A stretch of 7,916 bases of DNA from Methanobacteriota archaeon (GTDB lineage Archaea; Thermoplasmatota; JASEFT01; JAUWIS01). The stretch lies in contig JAUWIS010000034.1 of assembly GCA_030605245.1 (NCBI GenBank), positions 1 through 7,916 of the forward strand, in the 5' to 3' direction. Made by a program: the position numbers and the translations under genes. This document shows, piece after piece, positions 5,660 through 7,916 of the stretch. Every line of letters begins with the position of its first letter. Positions within the stretch are counted from its first letter, which is position 1. A model generated the notes under the pieces. It did not search any database. It was not told the DNA's origin and saw only the letters and a list, made by a program, of their open reading frames with translations.

Positions 5660-6720
5660 TTTCCTCTCCTACCTGGCAGTTTTCTTGAGAGTAAAACTGC
5701 GGATATGCCAATCGCACCAATCAGTAATGCTACTTCAAATCCGGGAATGAAGCCTTTTTCTTCTTTCTTCTCACCATTTTCACCATCGCCATTGGTGACA
5801 ACAGCACCACCTTCCTCAAATGTAACAGTTTTTGATGCTTGGTTCCAGTTCTCCTCTGCAGAATCACTATATGCTCTTACATAAATAATCGTTTTTGTGG
5901 CTTCTTTTCCTTCCTCTTCCCATTCGCTCCCTTCCCAGTCACTCTTGCTCATAGTCCCATTATAACTGTATTCCCATGTCTTCCAGTCGCTATCTGATGT
6001 GCTCACAAATTTAAATGTCACACCACCCCATGTGTATTCTGGGATTGGTCCATCCGCCCAGTCACTCACTTCTGTTGTACCGTCATCATAGTATGTGACT
6101 GAGCAAAGGGAACAATGATGCACACCACTTGTCGTACCAGACGCGCTGAAGTCAAATGTCACTGTTGTATCCCCCTCTTCATAGTCAAAGTCTATTGACA
6201 TTGTTATAGATATGCTTGTATCTGTGGGTGTCTCTGTGCTGGGATCTACTGTTTCTTCTCCACCGTTATCACCATTACCATTGCCTTCGCCTGCAAAATC
6301 CATGTTGTACGCACTATCAGATGTTTGAGCATAATTTATATCAAAACTGGTTGTTGCACCTAGCGCTGTTTTTGCTACTGTAAATGTAAGTGTGCTGCCG
6401 CTAACATCAGAGTCTACAGATACGGTGCCAGAGGCGACCCCATATGAATATATGAAAGTGTATCCACTAACCCCATCTACTATGGTATCGATCATGTAAC
6501 TTGCTGTTGTGGTATCTATTGTCCCTGCAACCACCACTGTAAGAACAACATTTGCCCCACTTTCTGTTGAGCTCACACTTGTTATATCTATATCACTATT
6601 CCCCACATCTCCGCTAACATCGGAGTATGTATGCTCATAATCCACTTCTGCTGCAGCAGTTCCTGAAAAAAACAGGAAACACAAACACATGCAAATTACC
6701 AATCCTATTATTTTTCTCAT
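5656..6720 (-). CDS. Exported surface protein with PGF-CTERM-like sorting tail
   Basis: 354 residues. Seen: signal peptide 1-24 (RKII start, hydrophobic core, cleavage near TAAA-E). A first beta-rich domain spans about 27-142 (SDVSGDVGNSDIDITSVSS, then alternating hydrophobic strands), a Gly/Asn/Glu linker about 144-165, and a second beta-rich domain about 166-302 with many Trp and acidic residues. A charged linker follows, then the tail GFIPGFEVALLIGAIG (323 on) plus a basic RKLPGRRGK end. In archaea a PGF motif, hydrophobic helix and basic tail of this kind is the signal for archaeosortase processing and lipid attachment; no archaeosortase gene is in the window. HHCSLC (201-206) is an exposed His/Cys cluster that could bind metal or form a disulfide. 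Start: ATG 6720 with GGAGG 7 nt upstream. It lies 77 nt after SRP54 with its own probable promoter and overlaps the next gene by 4 nt. The function is unknown. Confidence 0.88.
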   Translation of the reverse strand: MRKIIGLVICMCLCFLFFSGTAAAEVDYEHTYSDVSGDVGNSDIDITSVSSTESGANVVLTVVVAGTIDTTTASYMIDTIVDGVSGYTFIYSYGVASGTVSVDSDVSGSTLTFTVAKTALGATTSFDINYAQTSDSAYNMDFAGEGNGNGDNGGEETVDPSTETPTDTSISITMSIDFDYEEGDTTVTFDFSASGTTSGVHHCSLCSVTYYDDGTTEVSDWADGPIPEYTWGGVTFKFVSTSDSDWKTWEYSYNGTMSKSDWEGSEWEEEGKEATKTIIYVRAYSDSAEENWNQASKTVTFEEGGAVVTNGDGENGEKKEEKGFIPGFEVALLIGAIGISAVLLSRKLPGRRGK

Positions 6721-6764
6721 ACTTATTCCTCCAAACTATACTATGATTCTCATACTATATTTAA
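6721..6764 (-). promoter_or_regulatory. Probable TATA box and Shine-Dalgarno of the PGF-CTERM-like gene
   Basis: On the minus strand TTAAATATA is at 6764-6756 and GGAGG at 6732-6728, 7 nt before ATG 6720. The start region is nearly identical to that of the propeller gene. The TATA assignment is less certain than the SD because the whole gap is AT-rich. Confidence 0.5.
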
Positions 6765-6797
6765 TTTTCTATGATTTTTTGATTTTTTTATGTTGCT

Positions 6798-7913
6798 CTA
6801 CATCCCGGCATCAGCAAACTTAAGTGACTTCATCAGACTCTTTTTCATTCTTCTGTTTCCAGCAAAACCCTTTACGGCCTTTTTTGACATATTGTAATAT
6901 TTCAGCAATGCTTTCACATCCTTTGATTCGCATCCTGAGCCAAGCGCTATTCTTTTCACCCTTGAAGTTTTCACTATGCTTGGGTTTTCCATCTCCTCAT
7001 CAGTCATGCTATCCATGATGATTTTGAATTTTTTCAGTTTTTCCTGTGTTTCCTCCATCTTGTCATCTGATAGTTTTCCGCTCATTCCAAAAGGTAGCAT
7101 GTCAACAATCTTTTTTAGAGGACCCATACCAGTAAGCATGTCCATCTGCTCATACATGTCCTTCAATGTGAATTTCCCACTCATGATTTTTCTCGCAGTT
7201 TTTTCTGCCTTTTCCTTGTCAACAACCTCCTCTGCTTTCTCAAGCAGTGCCTGAAGGTCGCCCATCCCAAGCATTCTTGAGATAAATCGCTTAGGGTCAA
7301 AAGACTCAATATCCTCAACCTTTTCACCAGTACCAATAAAAATAACAGGTGCCTTTGTGGTTGAAACAGCAGAAAGTGCGCCTCCACCTTTTGCTGAACC
7401 ATCAAGTTTTGAGATTACAACACCTGTGATGTTTATTGCGTCATTGAACGCCTTTGCCTGAACACCTGCCTGCTGGCCAATGGTTGCATCAACTATCAGG
7501 AGTTTTTCATCAGGTTTAGCGGCTTTGGATATTTTCTGCATTTCATCAATTAATTCGGGTTCAAGTGCATGCCTGCCTGAGGTGTCAATAATTATTACAT
7601 CACACTCTTTCAGGGCTTTTAAGCCATCCTTTACAATCCTGACAGCGTTTTTTTCCTTAGGGTCACCATATACTGGAACGTTAACCGTTTCCCCAAGCTG
7701 TGTCAACTGGTCATACGCCGCGGGTCTGTGCACATCGGATGCTATAAGTCCTGGTTTAAGGCCTTTTTTCTGGAAATATTTTGCAAGTTTTGCGCAGGTT
7801 GTGGTTTTACCCTGACCATATAATCCTATCATCATTATAACCTGCTTTTTTAACTTTATCTCCTTTGATGTACCAATGATTTTCACAAGTTCATCATAAA
7901 CAATTCTTATGAC
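6798..7913 (-). CDS. srp54: Signal recognition particle GTPase SRP54, N-terminal part outside window
   Basis: 371 codons are visible, from GTC at 7913 to TAG at 6798-6800. Counting from GTG 7886 as residue 1: G1 loop GLYGQGKTTT (21-30), DVHRPAAYDQL (51-61), DTSGRH (101-106), SKLDG (159-163), GGGALSA (167-173), the closing FDPKRFISRMLGMGD (206-220), then the Met-rich M domain (about 221-362) with RNA-binding SRVKRIALGSG (308-318). SRP54 binds 7S RNA and signal peptides and uses GTP to deliver nascent chains to FtsY at the membrane. In the RIAxGSG motif the usual Arg/Lys is Leu. Nine codons before GTG 7886 (VIRIVYDEL) match the end of the family's N domain, so GTG 7886 is not the true start; about 75-80 N-terminal residues should precede. 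The codon just before GTC is an in-frame TAG at the window edge. The protein is unrelated in function to the adjacent surface genes except that they depend on export. Confidence 0.93.
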   Translation of the reverse strand, partial: VIRIVYDELVKIIGTSKEIKLKKQVIMMIGLYGQGKTTTCAKLAKYFQKKGLKPGLIASDVHRPAAYDQLTQLGETVNVPVYGDPKEKNAVRIVKDGLKALKECDVIIIDTSGRHALEPELIDEMQKISKAAKPDEKLLIVDATIGQQAGVQAKAFNDAINITGVVISKLDGSAKGGGALSAVSTTKAPVIFIGTGEKVEDIESFDPKRFISRMLGMGDLQALLEKAEEVVDKEKAEKTARKIMSGKFTLKDMYEQMDMLTGMGPLKKIVDMLPFGMSGKLSDDKMEETQEKLKKFKIIMDSMTDEEMENPSIVKTSRVKRIALGSGCESKDVKALLKYYNMSKKAVKGFAGNRRMKKSLMKSLKFADAGM

Positions 7914-7916
7914 CTA
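7914..7916 (-). other. In-frame TAG within SRP54 at the window edge
   Basis: The last visible minus-strand codon in the SRP54 frame is TAG, directly before VIRIVYDELV. In other archaeal SRP54 proteins I recall this position is usually His (EHIIKIVYEEL). It may be an end-of-sequence error, a real interruption, or a sense codon (pyrrolysine); the window cannot separate these. Confidence 0.7.

Noticed and set aside
6771..6797. Terminator for SRP54 at the homopolymer runs
   Set aside because: On the SRP54 transcript strand these runs are A, not T, so they do not form an oligo-U terminator.
6824..7815. Plus-strand ORFs and the minus-strand 7181-7405 ORF within SRP54
   Set aside because: Shadows of SRP54, which is clearly coding in another frame.

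Overview
The window looks like part of an archaeal chromosome, most likely euryarchaeal. The evidence is a TrmY-type tRNA pseudouridine-54 N1-methyltransferase, an SRP54 GTPase with archaeal wording (G1 loop GLYGQGKTTT, then DVHRPAAYDQL), a predicted surface protein with a PGF-CTERM-like tail, TATA-like boxes (TTATAAATA, GTATAAAA) and strong Shine-Dalgarno (SD) sites. The SRP54 wording would suit Thermoplasmatota, but this is an impression and was not tested. No rRNA, tRNA, CRISPR array or insertion sequence was recognised.

Layout, left to right. 1-1535 (minus strand): trmY followed 23 nt later by an Mre11/SbcD-family nuclease gene that runs off the left edge. 1616-3994 (minus): one long surface-protein reading frame with a signal peptide, Asp-box beta-propeller, two fibronectin type III-like repeats, a surface module and a C-terminal membrane anchor. 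It is interrupted by a single in-frame TAA at 2393-2395 with no frame change. 4137-4847 (plus): an unlisted-size 28-residue lysine-rich protein with a very good SD, a possible 49-residue ORF, and a small acidic lipoprotein; the DNA between holds a dyad and three GGATATA repeats about 20 bp apart. 4848-5101: a convergent intergenic stretch with no supported gene. 5102-6720 (minus): a PGF-CTERM-like surface protein translationally coupled (ATGA overlap) to a Pro/Gln-rich four-helix membrane protein. 6798-7916 (minus): SRP54, cut by the right edge, with an in-frame TAG as the last visible codon.

How it fits together: a block of envelope genes (two large exported proteins, a lipoprotein and a polytopic membrane protein) sits between core informational genes (SRP54 on one side, trmY and mre11/sbcD on the other). 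The two large exported-protein genes have almost the same translation-initiation region, which suggests shared ancestry of the start region or shared control. The most unusual points are the lone in-frame TAA, the 28-residue basic protein, a diverged 14-codon tandem duplication inside TrmY, and the dyad/repeat cluster upstream of the lipoprotein gene.
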